A stretch of 64,000 nucleotides of DNA from Bog-473 sp963809715. Its GTDB lineage: Bacteria > Actinomycetota > Acidimicrobiia > Acidimicrobiales > RAAP-2. Position 1 is the stretch's first letter, and every line of letters starts with the position of its first letter. Positions 53,807-62,260 of this stretch are shown one piece after another. The position numbers were made by a program, and so were the translations under genes. The stretch covers positions 62,001-126,000 of the forward strand of contig CAWEKO010000006.1 of assembly GCA_963809715.1 (NCBI GenBank), given 5' to 3'. Below the pieces are notes generated by a model, which did no database searches, was not told the origin of the DNA, and worked only from the letters and a program-made list of their open reading frames with translations.

Positions 53807-56092
53807 TCAGTCCGCGTGCAGGGCGGCGCGGACCTCCTCCGTCGGGTCGGTCTTCGGTCTCCCCGGCGTCTCGATGCGCACCTGGTGCACGGTGCCCCCG
53901 AAGCGAGCGGGAGGCGAGTAGCGGGGGGACACCGGGAACCCGACGTCCTGTCCGATCCGCAGGCCGGCGCCGCCGTGCTGCACCGCCATCGGGAGCGTGC
54001 CCTCGAAGGTGGTCGCAGCGACCTCGGTCCCGTCGACCAGGAGCGCCATGCGTCCCGGCGCTCCGCCCGCGCCGAGGACGTAGAGCACGGCCAGCTCGTG
54101 GGGGCCCGGACGCAGGGTGTCGCCGGCGGCCAGTTCGATGACGTCGTAGGCGCGGGCGAAGGTGAAATGGACCTGACCTCCCGCGACGTAGAGGGCGTAC
54201 CCACCGAACCAGTCCCCGAGGGCGCAGACCACGCCGTCGGGCGACCCGGTGCCGGTGTCGATGTCGGCGGTCATGCGGAAACCACCCCAGAGGAGCGGTA
54301 CCGACTCGTCGGCCACCGGCCCGCCGCCGGGGAGGAAGACCCGGGAGGAGCCCGCCGGCCAGGGCGGTGGGATGAAGCCGGCGAAGCGGTCGACCAGCCC
54401 GTCGGAGATTGGTAGGACGTTGTTGCGTTCCGCCTCGGCGTCCCACAGGTCGCGCAGTTGGCGCACCCGCTCGGGCTCCTCGTCGGCCCGGTCGTGCGCC
54501 TCTGAGAAGTCGACCGTGAGATCGAAGAGCTCCCAGCGGTCCTCGTCGAAGGCGCGGCTGCCGATCGCCAGTTCTTCTTCGTCGAGCACACCCGTGCTGA
54601 TGTGGTTGGTCGTCGCTTTCCAGCCCTCGTGGTAGATCGATCGCGAGCCCATCATCTCGAAGTACTGCGTGTGGTGGACCTCGGCGGCTCCAGGGTCGTC
54701 GAGCGCCGGCAACAGGCTGGCCCCGTCCACCTGCTGCTGCGGCACGCCGTCCACTTCGTCGGGTACCTCGAGGCCGGCCGCGGCCATGATCGTGGGCAAC
54801 AGGTCGATGGCGTGGCTGAACTGGGGACGCACCGTCCCCGGCTGAGCCACGCGGCCGCCCCAGTGCACGATGAGCGGAGTCCGGGTGCCCCCCAACCAGG
54901 TGTAGCGCTTCCAGAGCTTGTGCGGGGTGTTGCCGGCCCAGGCCCAGCCCCACGAGTAGTGGTTGTAGGTCGTGAACCCGCCCCAGTCGTCGTAGTGGGC
55001 GAGGTTCTCCTCGAGCGACTCGCGGACGTGTGCCGTGAAGCGGTGCTCGTTGAGGCTGCCGTCCTTGCCCCCTTCGGCGCTCGCCCCGTTGTCGGAGAAG
55101 ACCATGAGCAGCGTGTTGTCCATGAGCCCGAAGGTCTCGAGGGCGGACACGACCCGCCCGATCTGGGCGTCGGTATGGGTGAGGAAGCCGGCAAAGACCT
55201 CCTGCTGGCGGGCCAGCATGCGCCGTTCGTCCGGTGAGTGGTCGTCCCAGGCCCGCACCCACTGCGGCCGAGGTGTCAGCTCGGTGCCGGCCGGAACGAC
55301 GCCGTTCGCCAGCTGCCGGGCGAACACGCCGTCGCGCCAGGTGTCCCACCCCTGATCGAAGACGCCGTGGTACGGATCCACCCACTCGCGCGTGACGTGG
55401 TGCGGGGCGTGCATGGCACCGAGCGCGAAGTACAAGAAGAAAGGCTTGCCCGGAGCGCCCTGCTGCTGGTCCTGCACCATGCGGACGGCCTGATCGGCCA
55501 GGTCCTCGCTCAGGTGGTAGCCCTCGTCGGGTCGGCGCGGTGGGTCCACGTAGTGGTTGTCGCTGATGAGATTGGGCGTCCAGTGGTTGGTGTCGCCCTG
55601 GAGGAAGCCGTAGTAGCGCTCGAATCCGAGGCCCAGAGGCCAGGTGTCGAAGGGCCCGGCGGCCGAGCGGTGCCAGCGCGGCGTCAGGTGCCATTTGCCC
55701 ACCGCCATGGTGGAGTACCCGGCGTCACGAAGCAGGCGGGGCAGGGGCGCCGCCGTCTTGGGCAACCGCGCGTGGTAGCCGGGGAAGCCCAGGGGGATGT
55801 CGGCCAGAAAGCCCATCCCGACGGCGTGATGGTTGCGCCCGGTGAAGAACGAGGCCCGGGTGGGCGAGCACAGCGAGGTGACGTGGAACCGGTTGAAGGC
55901 GGCCCCGCCGGCGGCCAGCGCGTCCATGTGGGGGGTGCCGATGTCGGACCCGAAGGCCCCCAAGTGACCGAATCCGGTGTCGTCGAGGACGATGACCACG
56001 ATGTTCGGAGCCCCGTCCGGCGGCTTGGGATGAGGAGGGATGCGCGGCACCGATTCGGACGCCGTGAAGCCGATCCGCTGGGGTTCGTCCAT
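53807..56092 (-). CDS. Arylsulfatase-family sulfohydrolase
   Basis: A 761-residue sulfatase from ATG 56092. N-terminal NIVVIVLDDTGFGHLG supplies the metal-binding Asp pair. CSPTRASFFTGRN has the C-x-P-x-R motif whose Cys is converted to formylglycine. GKWHL and FSDNGASAEGG complete the site. The C-terminal ~200 residues form an extra beta-sandwich domain. There is no signal peptide, so it is cytoplasmic or exported unusually. No formylglycine-generating enzyme is in the window. It releases sulfate from sulfate esters of unknown type. Confidence 0.9.
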   Translation of the reverse strand: MDEPQRIGFTASESVPRIPPHPKPPDGAPNIVVIVLDDTGFGHLGAFGSDIGTPHMDALAAGGAAFNRFHVTSLCSPTRASFFTGRNHHAVGMGFLADIPLGFPGYHARLPKTAAPLPRLLRDAGYSTMAVGKWHLTPRWHRSAAGPFDTWPLGLGFERYYGFLQGDTNHWTPNLISDNHYVDPPRRPDEGYHLSEDLADQAVRMVQDQQQGAPGKPFFLYFALGAMHAPHHVTREWVDPYHGVFDQGWDTWRDGVFARQLANGVVPAGTELTPRPQWVRAWDDHSPDERRMLARQQEVFAGFLTHTDAQIGRVVSALETFGLMDNTLLMVFSDNGASAEGGKDGSLNEHRFTAHVRESLEENLAHYDDWGGFTTYNHYSWGWAWAGNTPHKLWKRYTWLGGTRTPLIVHWGGRVAQPGTVRPQFSHAIDLLPTIMAAAGLEVPDEVDGVPQQQVDGASLLPALDDPGAAEVHHTQYFEMMGSRSIYHEGWKATTNHISTGVLDEEELAIGSRAFDEDRWELFDLTVDFSEAHDRADEEPERVRQLRDLWDAEAERNNVLPISDGLVDRFAGFIPPPWPAGSSRVFLPGGGPVADESVPLLWGGFRMTADIDTGTGSPDGVVCALGDWFGGYALYVAGGQVHFTFARAYDVIELAAGDTLRPGPHELAVLYVLGAGGAPGRMALLVDGTEVAATTFEGTLPMAVQHGGAGLRIGQDVGFPVSPRYSPPARFGGTVHQVRIETPGRPKTDPTEEVRAALHAD

Positions 56093-56154
56093 GGGCCGAG
56101 AGGGTAGACGGTCGGGACGACTTCGCGCCCTGTCCAGGGCTAACGTGTTGGGTG

Positions 56155-56439
56155 ATGCAGGGTCACGTCCCGGTACCGCCCCAGCCTCACTTTCCCGACG
56201 GGCTGGCCCCGTTCATCGGGTACATCGCCACCCGGGAGCCCCGGCCCCTCGGCGAGCGGCCACCCGAGGAACCGGGCTGGGCCGATGTGGACGGCACCGT
56301 GTTGGACGACTTCGACGACGTCGGGGACTGGGAACCGATGCGCCGGCCCTTCTTCAAGGTGATGGCGGTCGTCATCGCCATCTCCCTCGTCATCGGCGGG
56401 GTGAGCACCGTGCTCGAGGTGTTGTTGAACGCACGGTGA
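56155..56439 (+). CDS. Small single-helix membrane protein
   Basis: A 94-residue protein from ATG 56155 (a GTG lies one codon upstream). The N-terminal ~65 residues are Pro- and Asp-rich (GWADVDGTVLDDFDDVGD) and face one side. A single C-terminal membrane helix (FKVMAVVIAISLVIGGV) ends the protein. It is divergent from the sulfatase gene with 62 bases between. No family is recognised. Confidence 0.6.
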   Translation: MQGHVPVPPQPHFPDGLAPFIGYIATREPRPLGERPPEEPGWADVDGTVLDDFDDVGDWEPMRRPFFKVMAVVIAISLVIGGVSTVLEVLLNAR

Positions 56440-56720
56440 GGCCGGCGCGAAATGGCGCCTGCTTCTCGACCGAGACCGCCTGAGTCTCATCGTAATCTCA
56501 GCTTGGCATCGCGGAAAATTGCCTCCTGGTGTTCCGCCGTTCGTCGACCAGAACTGCGAAGAACGTGATTGGGTCGAGGCGCAGTCGACGGACCACCCCG
56601 CCGTTGCTCTTGCCGGCAAAGCAACTTCGACCGGTCGTTCGAGATGCATGTCCGAAGTGGTCCAACTGGGCTCCGGCACCAAGACGTTGACCGGCTGATG
56701 CGCATGCCGAGGCGGCGACC

Positions 56721-56969
56721 TCACGAGGATGGCCTGACCAACCCGACCTGGAACGCGAACACCGCGGCTTGCACCCGATCTCTGAGCCCGAGCTCGGTCA
56801 AGATCTTTCCGACATGGGACTTCACGGTCGCTTCGGAGACAACGAGATGTTCGGCGATCTCGGCGTTCGAGAGACCTTCGGCCACCTCGATCAGCACCTC
56901 GCGCTCGTCTTCGGTCAACGTGTCGAACTCTGCACGGTCGGCTGGTGACACCGGCGCGACCGTGAACAC
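56721..56969 (-). pseudogene. Truncated NarL/LuxR-type response regulator (HTH only)
   Basis: An 82-codon reading frame, possibly from GTG 56969, contains only a LuxR-type DNA-binding domain: FDTLTEDEREVLIEVAEGLSNAEIAEHLVVSEATVKSHVGKI (shortened here as TLTEDERE, EGLSNAEIAEHLVVSEATVK). The C-terminal RVQAAVFAFQVGLV is the normal end of NarL-type response regulators. The ~130-residue receiver domain is missing, replaced by the end of a membrane-protein gene. It may be a remnant or a receiver-less regulator. The position, just downstream of PadR/membrane genes, allows either. Confidence 0.6.
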
Positions 56970-56980
56970 GTCCTGATCGC

Positions 56981-57964
56981 TCAACCTTCCCGGATCCTCG
57001 CCCAGACCCGGACCTCTCGCACCACGCCGGCTACAGCGGCGCCCACGGCGACAGCCATCGTGGCAACGGTGGCGATGAGCCAACTGTCCCATGATGAACC
57101 GGCGGCACCGCCGGGGCTGGCGTTCAGGAACGCCGGTGCGTGCATCGCCATTGCCGCCCACCAGACCACGGTGGCGCCCACCATGATCAACATTGATGCC
57201 GCGACAGCAGCGGCCACTATCGACTCCACCAACAGCACCGGTTTCGGGAACTCCAGCCGGCTGGCCACGGCGATCGCCACCACCGTCCACAGCGTCAAGG
57301 TGATCGCAAGAAGCGCCACCCAGAACAAGAACAGGATTCCGTACCAGTGGAGGCCGCCGTTCCGTTGATGAGTCGTGAGTCGGTGTGCCCATAGCAAAAA
57401 CGGCACCGTCACGACGCCCATGAGGGCGGTGCAGGCAACGGCTCGCACGAAGTGCCCACGAAGAGAACCCCAACCCCCAGATCGCAGAAATCGTAGGAAC
57501 GCAGGCAGAGCGAGAAATGCGCCCGTGACGACGAGGACGGACGCGAGTCCGGCCATCGTCTGGACCACCGTGAAGGCGATGTCAGGCACCCGGTGCGCCG
57601 CGCTGCCGTGAGGCAGTGCTCCGTCGAAATGCTCGGAGAACTTGGCGAAGCTGGCGCCGGCGATGACGAAGAGGGTCCAGGCAGCGAGAACGACGAGTGC
57701 CCCGGCCCGCGCACGATCGGCCGCCGCTGCGGAGTCACCCGTTAGTCCCGATTGCCTGGCCCGCTGCTGGAGCCCGCGGGGAACAAGGCTGAGACGAACC
57801 ATGACCGGGAGGTTGTCGCCGTACTCGTCGTCGAGAAGAGCGAGGAATTCGTCTCCGTATCGGGAGCGCCACTGCTGTGGATACCAGCGGAGGCGGGGAT
57901 CGCTCCTGCCGTCGTCCACATCGAAACCAACGTCCTTCGCTCGCCGCGCTCGCGATCTCATCAC
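56981..57964 (-). CDS. PadR-linked multi-spanning membrane protein
   Basis: A 327-residue protein from GTG 57964 (ATG 57961 is equally possible), overlapping the PadR stop. The N-terminal ~60 residues contain RWYPQQWRSRYGDEFLALL, a motif common in actinobacterial membrane proteins paired with PadR regulators. About seven hydrophobic segments follow (e.g. AGALVVLAAWTLFVIAG, ACTALMGVVTVPFLLW). No transporter or enzyme signature is seen. Its expression is presumably set by the PadR protein. Confidence 0.8.
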   Translation of the reverse strand: MMRSRARRAKDVGFDVDDGRSDPRLRWYPQQWRSRYGDEFLALLDDEYGDNLPVMVRLSLVPRGLQQRARQSGLTGDSAAAADRARAGALVVLAAWTLFVIAGASFAKFSEHFDGALPHGSAAHRVPDIAFTVVQTMAGLASVLVVTGAFLALPAFLRFLRSGGWGSLRGHFVRAVACTALMGVVTVPFLLWAHRLTTHQRNGGLHWYGILFLFWVALLAITLTLWTVVAIAVASRLEFPKPVLLVESIVAAAVAASMLIMVGATVVWWAAMAMHAPAFLNASPGGAAGSSWDSWLIATVATMAVAVGAAVAGVVREVRVWARIREG

Positions 57965-58329
57965 GCCAGCCTCGGTCTTGGTGTCGGGACGACCTTGAGC
58001 CGGGCTTGACCCACCAGGACGAGCTCGCGCATCTGGGAGATGGAATCACCGAGAACCTGGGTACCTGCAGCCGTGATCCGGTACGGGCGTCGTCTGTCGT
58101 TGGAGTCGAGCGGCTCAATAAGCCCTCGCTCTTCCAGCCTTGTGATTGCCCCGTACAGCGCGCCGGGACCGAGCGTCACACCGGCGAACTCCTCGATGTC
58201 CTTGAGGAGGGCGTGCCCATGCTTGTCCCCGCCGGCGAGACTCATGAGGATCAAGGTCGGGGGGTCGTTGGAGCGACGCCGAGATTGCGACGCTCCAACG
58301 ACGCCAGGTTCGCCACGACTGGTTCGCAT
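57961..58329 (-). CDS. PadR-family transcriptional regulator
   Basis: A 122-residue PadR from ATG 58329. It has TLILMSLAGGDKHGHALLKDI, GALYGAITRLEERGLIEPL and RPYRITAAGTQVL, the winged-helix core of PadR-like regulators. It sits upstream of the membrane protein, overlapping by four bases. Upstream, TACGTA-based palindromes (58341-58372) are a natural operator for autoregulation. Confidence 0.88.
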   Translation of the reverse strand: MRTSRGEPGVVGASQSRRRSNDPPTLILMSLAGGDKHGHALLKDIEEFAGVTLGPGALYGAITRLEERGLIEPLDSNDRRRPYRITAAGTQVLGDSISQMRELVLVGQARLKVVPTPRPRLA

Positions 58330-58716
58330 GTGGACAACGCTACTACGTAGTACGTAGCTACGCAATACGTAGATTGAGGCTGGGCTGCCCGACCTGCAAC
58401 CGTTCAGATTCCAATCGCTCCGATTCATGAGCCGGACCGGTCACGGCGCCGGAGAGAGGTCCACAGGGACTCCTACTGGCGCACCCGGCCCGGCCGTTCG
58501 GCTTCCTTTCCTTCCTCACCCAGAGCGAAGGGCGGGGCAGGGATATGTCCAAGGAGACGCCACCGCTCCAGTCAGCCGGCGAGGTCCGAATTGCAGTCCC
58601 GTCCTGAACCCCAGGTGAACGCGTCGCGAGCAACCGATGCGCTCATTCGCTGACCCGGGGATTCGGCCCCATCGCTTCGGCCGAAAGGAGGATTCGCAGC
58701 GCACCCGGAACTCGTC
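58330..58716. other. Gene-free region between PadR operon and propeller gene
   Basis: A 387-base stretch without a convincing gene. Its first ~45 bases hold the PadR operator region. The remainder is GC-rich and shows no conserved reading frame, clear terminator or repeat on either strand. Short open frames here have no recognisable motifs. Confidence 0.5.
58341..58372 (-). promoter_or_regulatory. PadR operator palindromes
   Basis: TACGTA occurs in three closely spaced sites. ACTACGTAGT (58342-58351) is a perfect 10-bp palindrome, and CTACG-N5-CGTAG (58358-58372) a perfect inverted repeat. The cluster begins 12 bases upstream of the padR ATG, on the promoter side, consistent with an autoregulatory site. 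Confidence 0.65.
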
Positions 58717-60303
58717 TCAGGGCGTTGCCCGGCGCCGACGCAGAATCCAGACGGTGCCCCCGACGACGATGACGATCGCAGCCCCTACCGCGACCCAACC
58801 TCCGAGTGAGCCCGAACCCCCACCACCGGCCGGCGCACTCGACGTGGTGGTGGATCGGGCGACCGTGGTCGTCGAGCTGGACGACGCAGACGTCGCGGTC
58901 GAAGAGGTCGATGACATGGTGAATGCGATCACGTGGTCGGCCGAGGCGGCCAGGAGGCGGCCGGCGCCCACGGACGGGGTGGGGAAGTGGTTCGCGGGGG
59001 CTCCGACCACTGCATGCTCGCGCTGCGCCCCCGTCGAGGGATCGAGCCCGAAGAGCGTGCCGTCCTGACCGATGGTCCAGACGAGTCCTCCGGCGACGAT
59101 GGGTGGTCCACCCCCGACCGAGGAGCGCCAAAGCACGCGGAGCCTGGAGGGGGCTAAGGACGCCCTTATGGCGATCGTCCCGCTGAGACAGGGCAGGAAG
59201 ACGGTGGTGCCTTCGACGGCCACGCCTCCGTCGATGTCGTCGTTGCAAGCGTCGGGCAGCGATGATTCCTCGTGCCCGATGCCCCCGAGCGCGGCGCCGT
59301 CGAGCAGATAGACGATCCGTGACTTGCCGGCCACGATCACCTGGCCGTCCGAAAGCAGCGCCGGCGCCGTCGACAGGTCGAGGTCGTTGGCGTTGTTGGC
59401 CCGCCAATTGGTCGGTGCGAAGTACTGCAGCAGGGTCATCGTGGGCGAGAGCTCGAGCAGCGAATCACTGTGGTCGAAGGTGCTCGTCGGTGATGTGACC
59501 GAGCCGTTGCCGACGCTTACCCACACGTTGGCGCCAGCATCGACGACCGGCGCGGCACCTCCCATCCAGACCGCGCCCTGGCTTTGCCCGGGGGCGCTGT
59601 CCACGGTAAAGGTTTCTGCCGCACCCCCGGCCTCGGGCACGCTGATGACGCGGCCGCGGTAGCTCGCGCAGTCTCCGTAGTTGCCACCCATGCCGAAGAC
59701 GACCCGCCCGTTGTCAAGGGTCAGACCCGTACGCTGCAGCAGCGCGGCCGGATCGGCACCGGGTGGGTCGACCTTTTGCGAGAGCTCGACGTGGCCGTCA
59801 CCGGTGGACAGGCCGAGCAGTAGGTGGGCGGGGCGGCCATTGACGAGTTTGTCGGCAACGGCAAAGAGCTCGCTGCGGCCGGGATCGACGACTGGCGTTC
59901 CAGTGATGCCAACAGTCGGTGAGATATTTCCGCAGGGCAGTGCTGTCGAGGGGACGGGTGTCCCCAGGTGCGTGGACCAGTCCACGTCGCCTGTGGCGGC
60001 CGAGAGAGCGTAAACGGTGTCATCCTCCGTGCTCACGAAGACCTGCCCGCCGAAGACGACCGGCGCGCCATAGATGTCGCCCTGCAATGCCGGGGAAGTC
60101 CAGGCACGATTGGAAAGGTCGACGTGCCCAGAGGACGCGGCGACACCGCTGCCGGCCGGATCCCCGTGATAGAGGTTCCAATCCGCTCCCGATTCTGCGG
60201 CCACGGTGGTCGCCCTCTCGTGCGGCAACGGGTGCGCTCCGGCTGCGCTGCCGCTGAAGGCCAAGATGATCAGGGCGAGTCCGATACCGAACGGTCGATT
60301 CAT
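58717..60303 (-). CDS. Secreted/anchored PQQ-type beta-propeller protein
   Basis: A 528-residue protein from ATG 60303. A signal peptide (GIGLALIILAFSGSAAGA) is followed by PQQ_2-type propeller repeats: WTSPALQGDIYGAPVVFGG, GQVFVSTEDDTVYALSAATG, LVWTIGQDGTLFGLDPSTG. Then a Ser/Thr-rich stalk, a C-terminal membrane helix (VAVGAAIVIVVGGTVWIL) and RRRR. It is thus an extracellular propeller tethered to the membrane. Whether it binds PQQ is unclear. It is 22 bases downstream of the ROK kinase gene. Confidence 0.82.
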   Translation of the reverse strand: MNRPFGIGLALIILAFSGSAAGAHPLPHERATTVAAESGADWNLYHGDPAGSGVAASSGHVDLSNRAWTSPALQGDIYGAPVVFGGQVFVSTEDDTVYALSAATGDVDWSTHLGTPVPSTALPCGNISPTVGITGTPVVDPGRSELFAVADKLVNGRPAHLLLGLSTGDGHVELSQKVDPPGADPAALLQRTGLTLDNGRVVFGMGGNYGDCASYRGRVISVPEAGGAAETFTVDSAPGQSQGAVWMGGAAPVVDAGANVWVSVGNGSVTSPTSTFDHSDSLLELSPTMTLLQYFAPTNWRANNANDLDLSTAPALLSDGQVIVAGKSRIVYLLDGAALGGIGHEESSLPDACNDDIDGGVAVEGTTVFLPCLSGTIAIRASLAPSRLRVLWRSSVGGGPPIVAGGLVWTIGQDGTLFGLDPSTGAQREHAVVGAPANHFPTPSVGAGRLLAASADHVIAFTMSSTSSTATSASSSSTTTVARSTTTSSAPAGGGGSGSLGGWVAVGAAIVIVVGGTVWILRRRRATP

Positions 60304-60325
60304 TCGCTGGGTGCGCCCTTCCGCC

Positions 60326-61228
60326 TTAGTCGGCCTCGCCGAAAGCGGCGGCCCAGTTTGCCGCGCCAACGAGGGCGGCGTCGTCGCCGAGCAAGGAGCG
60401 CACCATGGCGAAGTCAGCGGGAAAGTGTTCCTGTCGGCTCTCTACAAGAGCACTGAGTCGGTGGAAGAAGTCCGGCTGCCGTCCGATCCCTCCCCCGATG
60501 ATCACCGTACTGGGGGAAAAAGCCATCACGACGTTAAAAACGCCGATGGCACAGGCGGTGATCGCACCATCCCAGATCCTGACTGCCGCCGGATCGCCGC
60601 TCGCCGCCGCGAGCTCGACGCCATGCGCGTCGAGCTGTCCGAGACCGGCCTCGCGAGCGAGACGGGCCACCCCGCTGCCCGACCCGAGCTCCTCGAGGGT
60701 GCTCGGCAGCAGTGCTCGCCAGGCCTGCCAGTCGATCACCGTGTGACCGACCTCACCCAACGACCGCGGGCCGTGGACCAAACGGCCGCTCTGGACGACA
60801 CCTGCGCCGATGCCGGTCGAGATCGTCAAGTAGGCGACGGCTTCCCTGTCTCGGCCGGCACCGAAGGCAGCTTCGCCTACGGCGGCCAGATCGACATCGT
60901 TCGCCAGATGTGTCGCCAAGCCGAGGCGCTCGCTCAACAGATCACGCGCCAGAAGATCAGACCAGCCCGGGGGCAGGTGGGGTGCGTACAGCAGTCGACC
61001 CGCGTCGTAGTCGACGTCCCCAGGCAGGCCGATGACGGCATGCGAGGCCTCTCCGTATCCGTGGTCGCCGCCGACCTCGAGGATCAGTTCGATCAGCGCG
61101 GCGGGGGCATCTGCGTAGGCCTGGGTCTTTCTCGCCTGGCGGACGAGCACCTTTCCACGAGCGTCGACGATGGCTGCTCGCATCTGGGTGCCGCCGATGT
61201 CCGCGGCGAGGACCGGTCTTGCATTCAT
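60326..61228 (-). CDS. ROK-family kinase-like protein lacking zinc motif
   Basis: A 300-residue protein from ATG 61228. It has LAADIGGTQMRAAIVD, HLANDVDLAAVGEA, ISTGIGAGVV, and GEVGHTVIDW. The ROK zinc signature CxCGxxGC after that point is absent, replaced by WQAWRALLPSTLEELGSG. ATP and sugar motifs look usable. The substrate may differ from glucose. Compared with the 3.4-kb Glk, this is a diverged paralog. Confidence 0.82.
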   Translation of the reverse strand: MNARPVLAADIGGTQMRAAIVDARGKVLVRQARKTQAYADAPAALIELILEVGGDHGYGEASHAVIGLPGDVDYDAGRLLYAPHLPPGWSDLLARDLLSERLGLATHLANDVDLAAVGEAAFGAGRDREAVAYLTISTGIGAGVVQSGRLVHGPRSLGEVGHTVIDWQAWRALLPSTLEELGSGSGVARLAREAGLGQLDAHGVELAAASGDPAAVRIWDGAITACAIGVFNVVMAFSPSTVIIGGGIGRQPDFFHRLSALVESRQEHFPADFAMVRSLLGDDAALVGAANWAAAFGEAD

Positions 61229-61360
61229 GTGCCGCTTCCCTGTCCTGGTCCCGGGATGGCCTTCCACCCCCGTCGGGCCACTGATGCGCCGACCGCCGGG
61301 CCAAGCCGGAGCGGCGGTCATCGACGTCTGACTCGGCCTGAGCGGTGTCCCGCGGGCACC

Positions 61361-61645
61361 TCAGGCGTCGCCGTCGTCGGTCGGGCCGTACCCGGTCCGG
61401 CGCAGCAGGCGCCGCAGGATGGCCAGCTGGTCCCCATCGATGTCCTTGTGACGCTCCGGTTCGAAGATCTCGGTATCACCGTCGATGGTCACCAGGACGT
61501 GATTCTTCTGTGTTTCCTTGACCGTCCCGACCGCGTTCAGTAGCGAGAGCACCGCATGCCATTCGATGTTGCTGCTCGACGGGTGCCGAAAGATATGGGC
61601 CAGAGTGTCCCGTTGGTGATTGTTCAGTTCGCCGGTCTTCCTCAC
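61361..61645 (-). CDS. Small HicA-like protein
   Basis: A 94-residue protein from GTG 61645, six bases after GAGGAG. It has LAHIFRHPSSSNIEWHAVLSLL, TVKETQKNHVLVTIDGDTEIF and RHKDIDGDQLAILRRLLRRTGY. This pattern recurs in actinobacterial hypotheticals and resembles the double-stranded-RNA-binding HicA fold, including a His. No HicB-type antitoxin is adjacent, so toxin function is doubtful. Likely an RNA-binding or regulatory protein; unassigned. Confidence 0.65.
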   Translation of the reverse strand: MRKTGELNNHQRDTLAHIFRHPSSSNIEWHAVLSLLNAVGTVKETQKNHVLVTIDGDTEIFEPERHKDIDGDQLAILRRLLRRTGYGPTDDGDA

Positions 61646-61877
61646 GTGCTGCTCCTCATTTCGTATAGCGCATTCGACACCTTCTCATCCTCTCGCCGGT
61701 TGGGCGACCTGTCCGTTCCCCCGCTCGAGTCCGCTGTGCCGAATCGGCCTGCCGGAGCGGGTGGGGTCACACCTCGGCATCAGCATCGCTCACGTCGCTG
61801 ACCTCATTGCCATGCGGTCCCCCGATGAACTCTCGCGCGTTTTAACCTGACTGCTACCCACCCGGAGGCGAGCGAGA

Positions 61878-62255
61878 TCACGACTCTTCAGGGATCATCT
61901 CAATGGCACCGCAGGGGAACTCCTGCACACAGAATCCGCAACCCTTGCAGAGTCGTAGTCGAATTGATGCCCGCGACCTTCGTCGACCTTCTTGACGACG
62001 TGGTCTGGGCACACACCGAAGCAGTTGTCGCATTGGAGGCAGTTTCCGCACGAAAGACACTACCTGGCCTCGAACAAAGCGGTGGATCCGGTCAGTGAGC
62101 TCAGGACCTCGTCGAAGTTCGAGGCCCGCCGAGCGGGATTGAGCCGGGGCCGGACAGCGTGGGGCGCATCGTTGAAATACCAGGTGTTGAGTTGCCCTGG
62201 CAATACGAGGCCGTGACCGCCCGTCGCAGTGACCGGTCAACCAGGCATCGAGACA
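61878..62255 (-). pseudogene. Decayed C-terminus of GltD-like FAD/NAD(P) oxidoreductase with ferredoxin-type Cys motifs
   Basis: Minus-strand fragments, in order: DAWLTG, LNTWYFNDAPHAVRPRLN, ARRASNFDEVLSSLTGSTALF, EAR, then an in-frame TAG, CLSCGNCLQCDNCFGVCPD, HVVKKVDEGRGHQFDYD, a one-base frame change, and LCKGCGFCVQEFPCGAIEM ending at TGA 61878. This is the C-terminus of the glutamate-synthase-beta-like oxidoreductase with two [4Fe-4S] cysteine sets. The FAD and NAD(P) domains (~500 residues) are missing. At least one stop and two frameshifts mean it is not functional. Confidence 0.82.
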
Positions 62256-62260
62256 CCACG

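Noticed and set aside
61646..61877. Plus-strand frame ending in a protein-like stretch (HVADLIAMRSPDELSRVLT)
   Set aside because: The ending looks coding-like, but no family is recognised and there is no good start or ribosome site; could be another relic.
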